This document shows, piece by piece, positions 1 to 5,717 of a stretch of 5,717 bases of DNA. Source of the DNA: an uncultured Clostridia bacterium (GTDB lineage: Bacteria; Bacillota; Clostridia; Christensenellales; UBA1242); NCBI GenBank assembly GCA_944363385.1, contig CALVUB010000054.1, positions 1 to 5,717 of the forward strand, written 5' to 3'. How positions within the stretch are numbered: the stretch's first letter is position 1; each line of letters starts with the position of its first letter. The position numbers and the translations under genes were made by a program. Under the pieces are notes generated by a model. The model saw only the letters and a program-made list of their open reading frames with translations, did no database searches and was not told the origin of the DNA.

Positions 1-1
1 T

Positions 2-667
2 CAAACCAGCGTTATTGCAATTTCATCAGCAAGTCTTCGCAGTGGAGTGGCAATTGCAAATGTAAATGTTCCTTCACAAGTGCAATTTAGCGATTTGCTG
101 TCAAATTCATTAGATAATATTTATGAATTTTATAAAGATGAAAATTCAATAAATGAATATGTTTATCAAATGGCGCTAATTCTTTTTAAACAACTTAAAG
201 TTATGCACAAACTGCCTAGATTTTATGTAAAACCACTTAGAATTGCTTCATATCTTTATGATTGCGGAAAAATTATTAATTACAACAACATGGAAAAACA
301 TGGTTTTGAGGTTATTTTAAACAGCGGAATTTGTGGTGCAACGCATAAGGAACTTTTGGTTGCAGGTTTTGTTTGTATGTGCCAAAATCTTGACAATCTT
401 TCGTTAAATGAATGGATAAGATATAAGGACATTTTAAATGACGAAGACCTTGATGCTGTGCGAAAACTTGGAGTGATTTTAAACCTTGCCCGTGCACTTA
501 ATGCTTCACGAAAACCACTTATAATAGACATCATTTGTGACATTTTGGGCGATTCTATTATTGTTAAAACAGTGGTGGAAGGCAATGCAGAGTTTGAAAT
601 TATGGAAGCTATGAAAATTGCTGGAGACTATAAAAAAGTATTTAAAAAGAGCTTGCAAATTATCTAG
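2..667 (+). CDS. ppx: Ppx/GppA-family phosphatase, C-terminal part (5' end outside window)
   Basis: The family hydrolyses polyphosphate or pppGpp in the cytoplasm. The frame is open from base 2, so the start and most of the actin-like phosphatase domain lie to the left; 221 residues are visible. Residues 9-16 (SASLRSGV) match the end of the phosphatase domain, where the family has a GLREGV-like motif. After it comes an all-helical HD-like domain. SYLYDCGKIINYNN (about residues 83-96) aligns with the family's LHDIGxxINY region, KHG with its KHS, and NSGICGATHKEL with its GLTHRE region. The HD histidine is tyrosine here (bases 257-259), while the aspartate is kept, so any HD metal site is probably inactive; the phosphatase activity of the missing N-terminal domain is not judged by this. 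The GTG at 47 is internal, because homology continues upstream of it. The mreB-like gene follows after 22 bases, implying co-transcription. Family assignment is firm; whether it is Ppx or GppA by substrate cannot be told. Confidence 0.82.
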   Translation, partial: QTSVIAISSASLRSGVAIANVNVPSQVQFSDLLSNSLDNIYEFYKDENSINEYVYQMALILFKQLKVMHKLPRFYVKPLRIASYLYDCGKIINYNNMEKHGFEVILNSGICGATHKELLVAGFVCMCQNLDNLSLNEWIRYKDILNDEDLDAVRKLGVILNLARALNASRKPLIIDIICDILGDSIIVKTVVEGNAEFEIMEAMKIAGDYKKVFKKSLQII

Positions 668-679
668 TCTTTTTGCAAA

Positions 680-686
680 AGAGGTG
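680..686 (+). promoter_or_regulatory. Ribosome binding site of the mreB-like gene
   Basis: AGAGGTG lies just upstream of the ATG at 690, with five bases between GAGG and the start codon. It fixes the start at 690 instead of the in-frame TTG at 618, which has no such site and would overlap the ppx end by 50 bases. Confidence 0.75.
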
Positions 687-689
687 CTT

Positions 690-1691
690 ATGAAAAAATA
701 TAAATTTGCAATTGAAATAGGCGGAGCTTACACCAAAATTTATGTTAAAGATTTTGGCATTGTTTTGTGTGAGCCAACTATGGTGGCAGCCGAGGCAAAT
801 GCAAATGGTTATGAAATTATTGCATTTGGGCAGAAAGCCAAACTCCTTATGGGAAAGACAAGTGAAAATGTTGAAATTTTCAGTCCTATTGTAAATGGAA
901 AGGTGAGTAATTATCAATATTTAAAAGAACTTTTAAAATATTTTTTTGACAAACTCGAGATCAGAAAAAAAGGCGAAAACATTGTTGCTCTTGTCAATTG
1001 TGCAATCTCTCAACAAGATAAAACAGTGCTGAAAAATCTTCTAAATGAAGTTGGGTTCAGAGAAGTTGGACTTGTTCCAACGGTGATATGTTCATGCATT
1101 GGAGCAGGCAAAAACATAAGTTCAACAAAAACCAACATGGTGATAAATATCGGCGGAGCAAACACAGACATTGCGGTGATAAACATGAATTCAATTATTA
1201 AGGGCGCAACTCTTGGCCTTGGTGGGAAAGCTGTTGATGTGGCGCTTACAAATTCAATTGCTTTCAATCACGGAATTGTTCTTGGTCTTGGCGTGAGTGA
1301 AAATCTCAAAATGGAAATAGGCTCGCTATATAACAATGACACTTTAAACATGGAAGTGACAGGCGTTGATGTTGAAACAAAAATTCCAAAATCCTATATC
1401 ATTTCTTCCAACGATTTACTTCCAATTTTAGAGCCTTTTTATGACGAAATAGTGCGTTCAGCTGATGTTACAATCACCTCACTTCCGCCAGAAATTTCGA
1501 CTGATATTATAAACAATGGAGTATTGTTTGTTGGGGGAATGAGCAATATTACAGGTCTCGATCACTATTTAAAACGCGAGTTTAAATATCCTTTTAAGAT
1601 TTTGCCAGATGCGGAAAATGTTTCAATTTTGGGAGCTGGGAAGTTGCTTGACGACCCAGAACTACTCAGCATTATTCTTCAAAATTTTTAA
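690..1691 (+). CDS. mreB: Divergent MreB-like actin (rod-shape protein family)
   Basis: The protein has 333 residues, a normal MreB length. MreB forms membrane-associated filaments that guide side-wall synthesis. The whole fold is traceable: the first phosphate loop (AIEIGGAYTKIYVK, 7-20), GIVLCEP (23-29), the second phosphate loop (INIGGANTDIAV, 152-163), the LGLGGKAVD stretch (175-183), LPPEISTDIINNG (265-277) followed by the adenosine-binding VGGM (281-284), and the C-terminal ILGAGKLL (313-320). Key positions differ from canonical MreB. The first-loop Asp is Glu9. The Glu-Glu-Pro stretch before the AAIGAG helix, which carries the catalytic glutamate, is Pro130-Thr131-Val132. The second-loop Asp is Asn153. 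Nucleotide binding may survive, but hydrolysis is doubtful. The ATG at 690 fits both the ribosome binding site and the family N-terminus. The gene shares an operon with ppx and is followed by a terminator rather than mreC/mreD. It could be a secondary paralogue beside a standard MreB elsewhere. Confidence 0.85.
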   Translation: MKKYKFAIEIGGAYTKIYVKDFGIVLCEPTMVAAEANANGYEIIAFGQKAKLLMGKTSENVEIFSPIVNGKVSNYQYLKELLKYFFDKLEIRKKGENIVALVNCAISQQDKTVLKNLLNEVGFREVGLVPTVICSCIGAGKNISSTKTNMVINIGGANTDIAVINMNSIIKGATLGLGGKAVDVALTNSIAFNHGIVLGLGVSENLKMEIGSLYNNDTLNMEVTGVDVETKIPKSYIISSNDLLPILEPFYDEIVRSADVTITSLPPEISTDIINNGVLFVGGMSNITGLDHYLKREFKYPFKILPDAENVSILGAGKLLDDPELLSIILQNF

Positions 1692-1720
1692 ATATTCACA
1701 CTCAAAAGAGAATGATAAAG

Positions 1721-1746
1721 CCTTGGATAAAAATTCAAGGTTTTTT
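1721..1746 (+). terminator. Intrinsic terminator of the ppx-mreB operon
   Basis: Bases 1721-1740 form an eight-pair stem (CCTTGGAT with ATTCAAGG, one G-U pair) closed by an AAAA loop and followed by six T residues and a further T-rich run. A/T pairs from 1717-1720 and 1741-1744 can lengthen the stem. It sits 29 bases past the mreB-like stop and separates this operon from minDE. Confidence 0.8.
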
Positions 1747-1834
1747 GTGTTTTGGTAAATACTTTTCTGTTTGGTCACAAGATTTTTTATTTCAAAAAAT
1801 GACAAAAAGGTTTTAAAAATCCAATTTATCTTCT

Positions 1835-1863
1835 TTGAATAAGCATTAGCTGTGATATAAAAT
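1835..1863 (+). promoter_or_regulatory. Possible sigma-A-type promoter for minDE
   Basis: TTGAAT (1835-1840) and TAAAAT (1858-1863) are 17 bases apart, a standard -35/-10 layout. An alternative extended -10 reading is TG-A-TATAAA at 1853-1861. Either would start transcription near 1868-1870, at the edge of the minD ribosome binding site, giving a leader of only about 12-14 bases. This short leader lowers confidence, but a promoter is expected somewhere between the terminator and minD. Confidence 0.35.
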
Positions 1864-1881
1864 AGTGGCAGGAGCTTAAAA

Positions 1882-2673
1882 ATGGCAAGAAAAATTGTTT
1901 TGACAAGCGGAAAAGGTGGGGTAGGCAAAACCACTATTTGTGCAAATCTTGGAAAAAATTTGGCAAAACTTGGGTTTAGGGTGGTTTTGCTTGATGTTGA
2001 CATCGGTCTTAATAATCTTGATGTAGTTATGGGTGTTGAAGACCAAGTGGTTTTTGACATAACTGATGTTATCATGGGCAAATGTAGAGCAAGACAGGCA
2101 CTTGTGCAAGACAAAAAGATTTCTTCCTTGTATTGCATGCCGTCAACTCACGCTTACAACAAAGTTAAAATTTTGGGCGAACACATAAAAAATGTGGTTG
2201 ACCAACTTGATCAAAATTTTGACTATATTTTGATTGATTGCCCAGCAGGAGTTGAAGCAGGATTTCATCGCGCAGTTTTTCCAGCCAGTGAGGCGATAAT
2301 TGTTGTCACGCCACACCTTTCTTCAATTCGTGATGCTGACAAAGTTACAGCACTTTTAAATGACTATAACATTGGTTATAAAGGCTTGGTTATCAACCGT
2401 ATGAGAGGCGATATGCTCTTAAATGGCGAGCTTATGGATATTGAAAGCATTGTCAAAGCACTTGGATTGCCACTTCTTGGCGTTATTCCTGAAGATGATG
2501 CAATAGGCTCTTCATGTTCTATTGGTGGGCAATGCCAATCAATAGAAAGTGCAAGAGCATTCACTTTGCTAAGCGAAAATATACACAACGGCTCAAAGAA
2601 AATTTTTGACTGCACATATAAATATAAAGGGCTTATGGGCTATTTTAAAAGAACTATAAAAAAGCGCGTTTAA
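1882..2673 (+). CDS. minD: Septum site-determining ATPase MinD
   Basis: MinD is a ParA/MinD-family ATPase that dimerises with ATP on the inner face of the membrane and directs division-site placement. The 263 residues carry the deviant Walker A motif GKGGVGKTT at 10-18, with the signature Lys11 and Lys16. DVDIGLNNLD at 38-47 is the switch I/Walker A' region, and ILIDCPAG at 116-123 is Walker B. TPHLSSIRDADK (143-154) and LVINRM (169-174) are also typical. The tail GLMGYFKRTIKKRV (250-263) is a short amphipathic, basic helix of the kind that anchors MinD to membrane. The stretch after the first half (MPSTHAYNK, 86-94) departs from the usual LPASQTRDK. The start is supported by AGGAG at 1870-1874, seven bases before ATG. 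minE follows 16 bases downstream. No minC adjoins, unlike the common minC-minD-minE order. Confidence 0.95.
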   Translation: MARKIVLTSGKGGVGKTTICANLGKNLAKLGFRVVLLDVDIGLNNLDVVMGVEDQVVFDITDVIMGKCRARQALVQDKKISSLYCMPSTHAYNKVKILGEHIKNVVDQLDQNFDYILIDCPAGVEAGFHRAVFPASEAIIVVTPHLSSIRDADKVTALLNDYNIGYKGLVINRMRGDMLLNGELMDIESIVKALGLPLLGVIPEDDAIGSSCSIGGQCQSIESARAFTLLSENIHNGSKKIFDCTYKYKGLMGYFKRTIKKRV

Positions 2674-2678
2674 AAATT

Positions 2679-2683
2679 GGAGG
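2679..2683 (+). promoter_or_regulatory. Ribosome binding site of minE
   Basis: GGAGG lies six bases before the ATG at 2690. It sets the start there; an in-frame TTG at 2684 directly abuts this site and is therefore too close to be the start. Confidence 0.75.
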
Positions 2684-2689
2684 TTGATT

Positions 2690-2920
2690 ATGGACTATAA
2701 AATTTCCAGTCGTATGACTTCAGTTTTAGAGGGAGATAAAATGTTTGACCCTCAGCGCATTTGTCAAATTTTAGAAAAAGAACTTTTGCCTATTATTGAA
2801 AATTTTTTAGCGCTTGAAGAGGGCATCAAAGTAAGGTATAGAAAACAGAATTTTAAAAACATTTTCTTTATTGAGTTTAGTGCAGAGCGCATTAAACCCA
2901 TTGGTTATATTCCGTATTAA
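2690..2920 (+). CDS. minE: Divergent, short MinE (division topological specificity factor)
   Basis: MinE binds MinD, stimulates its ATPase and drives its release from the membrane. This protein has 76 residues against roughly 85-90 in well-known MinE proteins. Residues 6-18 (SSRMTSVLEGDKM) line up with the MinD-contact helix (AKERL-type, then a D/R-rich turn). DPQRICQILEKELLPIIENFL (19-39) lines up with the long helix of the topological specificity domain (LRKDILEVIxKY). EEGIKVRYR and IFFIEFSAE fit the two beta strands. Only five residues precede the contact helix, so the N-terminal amphipathic membrane-targeting segment seen in many MinE proteins is missing. Position right behind minD, with a strong ribosome binding site, is the main support for the assignment. 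Overall similarity is modest, so a sensitive profile search would be needed to be certain. It probably shares the minD transcript and ends at the bidirectional terminator. Confidence 0.78.
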   Translation: MDYKISSRMTSVLEGDKMFDPQRICQILEKELLPIIENFLALEEGIKVRYRKQNFKNIFFIEFSAERIKPIGYIPY

Positions 2921-2964
2921 AATTTTTTAATACCTGAGTTTTGCAATATTAATTATTTTATGAT

Positions 2965-2997
2965 AAAAAACTTGCACCAATTGGTGCAAGTTTTTTT
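2965..2997. terminator. Bidirectional intrinsic terminator between convergent genes
   Basis: A perfect 20-base palindrome at 2971-2990 (CTTGCACC-AATT-GGTGCAAG) is preceded by six A and followed by seven T. It forms a hairpin with a U-tract on either strand. On the plus strand it ends minDE, 50 bases after the minE stop. On the minus strand it ends the large gene, whose stop codon (2996-2998) already lies in the T run, five bases from the stem. Confidence 0.92.
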
Positions 2998-5717
2998 ACA
3001 TTAATTTCCATCCATCTGAAGTTAAATGATATGAAAAACTTTTTGCAAACTTATATGACTTAACAAAATTGTTCAGCTCGGTTTTATTGAAAGCACTGCC
3101 AGTTGTTATCTTGGCATTATCGATTTTGATAGACATTTCAATAACGCTTGTTAAAGGCAAATTTATATCAATGCTTATTTTATCGATAACTTCTTTGCTT
3201 GATTTGGTCGCAAGAGAGACATTTATATTTGCCTTGTCTAACACTTTGCTATATGCAATCTCTGCCAAGTTTAGAGTAACGCCGTAAGTTTTCCCGCTGT
3301 TATTAACACCAAGCAAAACTTTGCTATAGTCTATTGGAATAGGGCGATTTTTTGACCTTTCAACCGCTTCATTTATGGCCTGCATAATGTTACTATTAAG
3401 CCCAAATCCCCAATCAGCAAGATAATAGACCATGTTTTCAATAAATTCATCTATATCAAGTTTAACTTTGCGTTCATAGTTTCTGCTTCCAAACACCACG
3501 CCAATAGTTTCAGTTCGGTGAAGATAAACATATCCCTCTTTATAGTATATTTTAAGTTTACGGTTTTCTCCGCCATTAACATCGCCAAATTCATATTTTT
3601 CGCTGTCATCATTGTTAATTGCTATCATTGTTGGGATGTCAAGTTCAACAATAACCATAGGATTAAAAGGATTTTCAAGTGAAATTTGTGCACTAAATGG
3701 CATTGATTTGTTTATGCCGATGATTGAAAGGTCGGCTTGCCCTTCAACTTTAAAAGTTTTTTGGTCGGCCATGTTTGCGCCAGCTTTTAACACATTTTTA
3801 AGAGAAGATAAGTCCATATATTGATTTAAATTGCTAAATTTATCCACATGAGTGAAAGTTTTGAATGTCAAAGTCAAATCAATTTTAGTTGTGCTTGAAA
3901 GGTAGAAATTTTGCAAAATTATTTTTGAGATTTTGTTTTCTACAAAATTTATTATTACAGACATCTCTTTTCCGCCTGCTCCAACAATAGAACTGTCAAA
4001 GGTGAGGGTCAGACTGTTTTCAGTGCTGGTAATGCTTTTGAGATAGCTTACAAATGAGAGAAGTTCATCATTGTCTAGTGAAGTTGTATTTTTAAGTGCG
4101 GTCGTTATAATGGTAAACATGCTTGAGATATCAAGAGAGTCAAACATGTCTCTTAGCGAAACTTTTACTCCTGCAAGTGGAAGAAGAATGTCGGCAACTT
4201 CTGTCATACTGTCAAAGTCAAGTTTTGCCTTCAGCCCTTCAAAATTTATATAAAAGACTTGGTCAAAAAGTCCAGCGCCAATTGATAGGTCAGCCACATT
4301 GAGCAAGGCATTGAAGGTTGGGTTTTGTCCAAGTTTAAACTGAACACTTCCATTAAGCGAAGTTTTCAAGCCATTATCCAGTTTTAAATCAAAATCCACA
4401 TTTCCATTATCACTTTGCACGCTGTTTAAAATGGCATTAAGATTTTGTGGCAAGTTGCTGGCTGAGAGATATTCGTTTTCGTAAATGGTTATATGCTCTT
4501 CTTGTTTAAGAGGAATAATAATTGCTTCTATTTTGTCTGAAGAGATTGTTGCTCTTGCAAGAAAATAGTTTTTTAAGTTTAGGGTTATGTTATAGCCTTC
4601 GTAGTCTAGTATAATTTTGTTTTCGGTTATTGAAGAAATCATAGACAAGTCAAGATTTGATAAGTCAAAGTCTTTTATTTGGCTAGAAAAATCAGCTTGT
4701 AAGTTTTCAAGCATGCCTTTTATATCAAAATCAAACAAAGTTTTTATTATTGAAAAAAGTTCTTCAACAGAAGAGGAGTCAAGTTTAAGACCTAGTGAGT
4801 TTGTTTTGATATACAGATTATACTGACCTTGAGCGTTTGGCATAAAGGTGATATAAAAGCTTTGGTTTTGATAGTCTAAAGTTAGTTTTGCAGAAATCTT
4901 GCCATCTTTATATTTTACAAAGCCATAAACAAACAAATTGTCATAGGTTGCTGTAATATTGATTGAAAGGTTGTCTTTTGAAAAATAATCAATCATGTTG
5001 TCGGCGGTCTGCAAAAGGTCGCTTAATTGCATACAATTTGATATTAGAATAATAGGAGGGGAGAGAGGCTCATCGCTCCCAGTAAGTGAAAAATCCACCA
5101 CAAATTCTTGAGAATAGCCTTTAATAAGAAGGCTATCATTTGAAACTAAAATTTCAAGCTTTAGACCGCTTAAAAAAGTTGCTATAATTTTATCTTCACT
5201 TTGAGTGAGAGATAATAGCGGATTTTTACTTGTGTCAGATGAGAGCAAGTTTTCAAGCATTTCAATCAAACCATTTGAGTTTAACTCTATACCAAAATGT
5301 TTTTGTATAAATTCAAACAGCTTTGACAGGTCTTCAATCGGCAGGAGTAAATTGACTGCATGGTTGTAAATGTAGATATTATTATTTTTTATTGTTATAT
5401 TAAAAGTTTCGCCTAAAAGTTCAATTTCAGCCATTAAGACAAGCCCATTTTTAAAGGCTATTTTATACCAACCTGAAATTTGTATATTGTTTAAGTTAAG
5501 CCCAAATGTTCCATAATTTGAAGCACTGTTTGCAATTTCAAGCGCCTTGTTTAATACAGGTAAAAGAGTTGACAACTCTGCATATTTATCTTTTTCAATT
5601 TCAATTGTGTCGGAAAATTCTTTAGGCTCAAGCAAAAGGCTAAAGTTTTGACCATTTATTGAAAGTAAGGATAAAATTTGGTTCTCTCTCTCAAGTATTA
5701 TTTGACTACAACCTTTA
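2996..5717 (-). CDS. Very large modular repeat protein of unknown function (C-terminal 906 residues; start outside window)
   Basis: I do not recognise this protein. The frame is open to the right edge: 27 codons continue upstream of a TTG at 5633-5635, which has no ribosome binding site, so the true start lies outside. Residue 1 here is the codon at 5714-5716. The sequence alternates beta-strand-like stretches (for example NITIKNNNIYIYN) with amphipathic helices and is rich in Ile, Leu, Ser, Asn and Asp. Only two cysteines are present (3 and 228), and no transmembrane segment or LPXTG-type anchor is visible. Four modules begin near residues 45, 229, 417 and 634. Each starts with an LSxL-type helix, then strands, then a second helix (124-146, 310-334, 497-521, 751-775), a short third helix about 25 residues on, and more strands. 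A fifth begins near 877 and the protein ends at 906. The pattern resembles secreted or lipoprotein beta-sheet folds with packed helices, so an extracytoplasmic structural or binding role is a guess. Transcription converges on minDE and ends at the shared terminator. Confidence 0.85.
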   Translation of the reverse strand, partial: KGCSQIILERENQILSLLSINGQNFSLLLEPKEFSDTIEIEKDKYAELSTLLPVLNKALEIANSASNYGTFGLNLNNIQISGWYKIAFKNGLVLMAEIELLGETFNITIKNNNIYIYNHAVNLLLPIEDLSKLFEFIQKHFGIELNSNGLIEMLENLLSSDTSKNPLLSLTQSEDKIIATFLSGLKLEILVSNDSLLIKGYSQEFVVDFSLTGSDEPLSPPIILISNCMQLSDLLQTADNMIDYFSKDNLSINITATYDNLFVYGFVKYKDGKISAKLTLDYQNQSFYITFMPNAQGQYNLYIKTNSLGLKLDSSSVEELFSIIKTLFDFDIKGMLENLQADFSSQIKDFDLSNLDLSMISSITENKIILDYEGYNITLNLKNYFLARATISSDKIEAIIIPLKQEEHITIYENEYLSASNLPQNLNAILNSVQSDNGNVDFDLKLDNGLKTSLNGSVQFKLGQNPTFNALLNVADLSIGAGLFDQVFYINFEGLKAKLDFDSMTEVADILLPLAGVKVSLRDMFDSLDISSMFTIITTALKNTTSLDNDELLSFVSYLKSITSTENSLTLTFDSSIVGAGGKEMSVIINFVENKISKIILQNFYLSSTTKIDLTLTFKTFTHVDKFSNLNQYMDLSSLKNVLKAGANMADQKTFKVEGQADLSIIGINKSMPFSAQISLENPFNPMVIVELDIPTMIAINNDDSEKYEFGDVNGGENRKLKIYYKEGYVYLHRTETIGVVFGSRNYERKVKLDIDEFIENMVYYLADWGFGLNSNIMQAINEAVERSKNRPIPIDYSKVLLGVNNSGKTYGVTLNLAEIAYSKVLDKANINVSLATKSSKEVIDKISIDINLPLTSVIEMSIKIDNAKITTGSAFNKTELNNFVKSYKFAKSFSYHLTSDGWKLM

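Noticed and set aside
618..689. Upstream TTG start that would lengthen the MreB-like protein by 24 residues
   Set aside because: It overlaps the end of ppx, has no ribosome binding site, and the added residues have no counterpart in the MreB family. ATG at 690 with AGAGGTG upstream fits better.
1747..1834. Possible riboswitch or small RNA between the terminator and minD
   Set aside because: The stretch is A/T-rich with no stable stem beyond the terminator, and no second terminator or conserved motif that I recognise.
1662..2138. 158-codon minus-strand open frame across the mreB/minD junction
   Set aside because: It runs antisense to the conserved start of minD and through the terminator, and its translation looks like low-complexity shadow sequence.
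2971..2990. Perfect 20-base palindrome as a repressor operator
   Set aside because: It is flanked by A and T runs, sits between two convergent gene ends and has no promoter nearby, so a bidirectional terminator explains it fully.
5633..5635. TTG as the start of the large minus-strand protein
   Set aside because: No ribosome binding site precedes it, no signal peptide follows it, and the frame stays open for 27 more codons to the window edge.
1..5717. Mobile elements, CRISPR arrays, tRNA or rRNA genes
   Set aside because: I saw no terminal inverted repeats, transposase, regularly spaced direct repeats or cloverleaf-like sequence on either strand.

Overview
The window is AT-rich (about one third GC by eye). 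It has short intergenic gaps, strong GGAGG-type ribosome binding sites and intrinsic terminators with U-tracts. Together with the gene content (Ppx/GppA, an MreB-family protein, MinD and MinE), this suggests a low-GC member of the Bacillota, probably an uncultured Clostridia-like lineage. That placement is inference; there is no rRNA or other phylogenetic marker here.

Layout: (1) Bases 2-667, plus strand, hold the C-terminal 221 residues of a Ppx/GppA-family phosphatase whose start lies left of the window. (2) Bases 690-1691 encode a divergent MreB-like actin, 22 bases downstream in the same operon, followed by an intrinsic terminator at about 1721-1746. (3) A second transcription unit carries minD (1882-2673) and a short, divergent minE (2690-2920), 16 bases apart. 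A possible promoter lies just before minD. (4) A perfect palindrome flanked by A and T tracts (about 2965-2997) is a bidirectional terminator between minE and the convergent gene. (5) The right half, 2996-5717 on the minus strand, is one open frame of 906 codons running off the right edge. It is the C-terminal part of a very large, unrecognised protein built from repeated modules.

The plus-strand genes point to cell shape and division-site placement (MreB-like, MinD, MinE) beside phosphate/stress metabolism (Ppx/GppA). Several usual parts are absent: no mreC or mreD follows the mreB-like gene, and no minC lies next to minDE. The MreB-like protein has lost residues expected for nucleotide hydrolysis, the Ppx HD-like region has lost its HD histidine, and MinE lacks the usual N-terminal membrane-targeting segment. 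The most novel item is the giant minus-strand protein. It shows four modules with matching internal spacing and a fifth that stops after its first helix and hairpin. I recognise no family for it.
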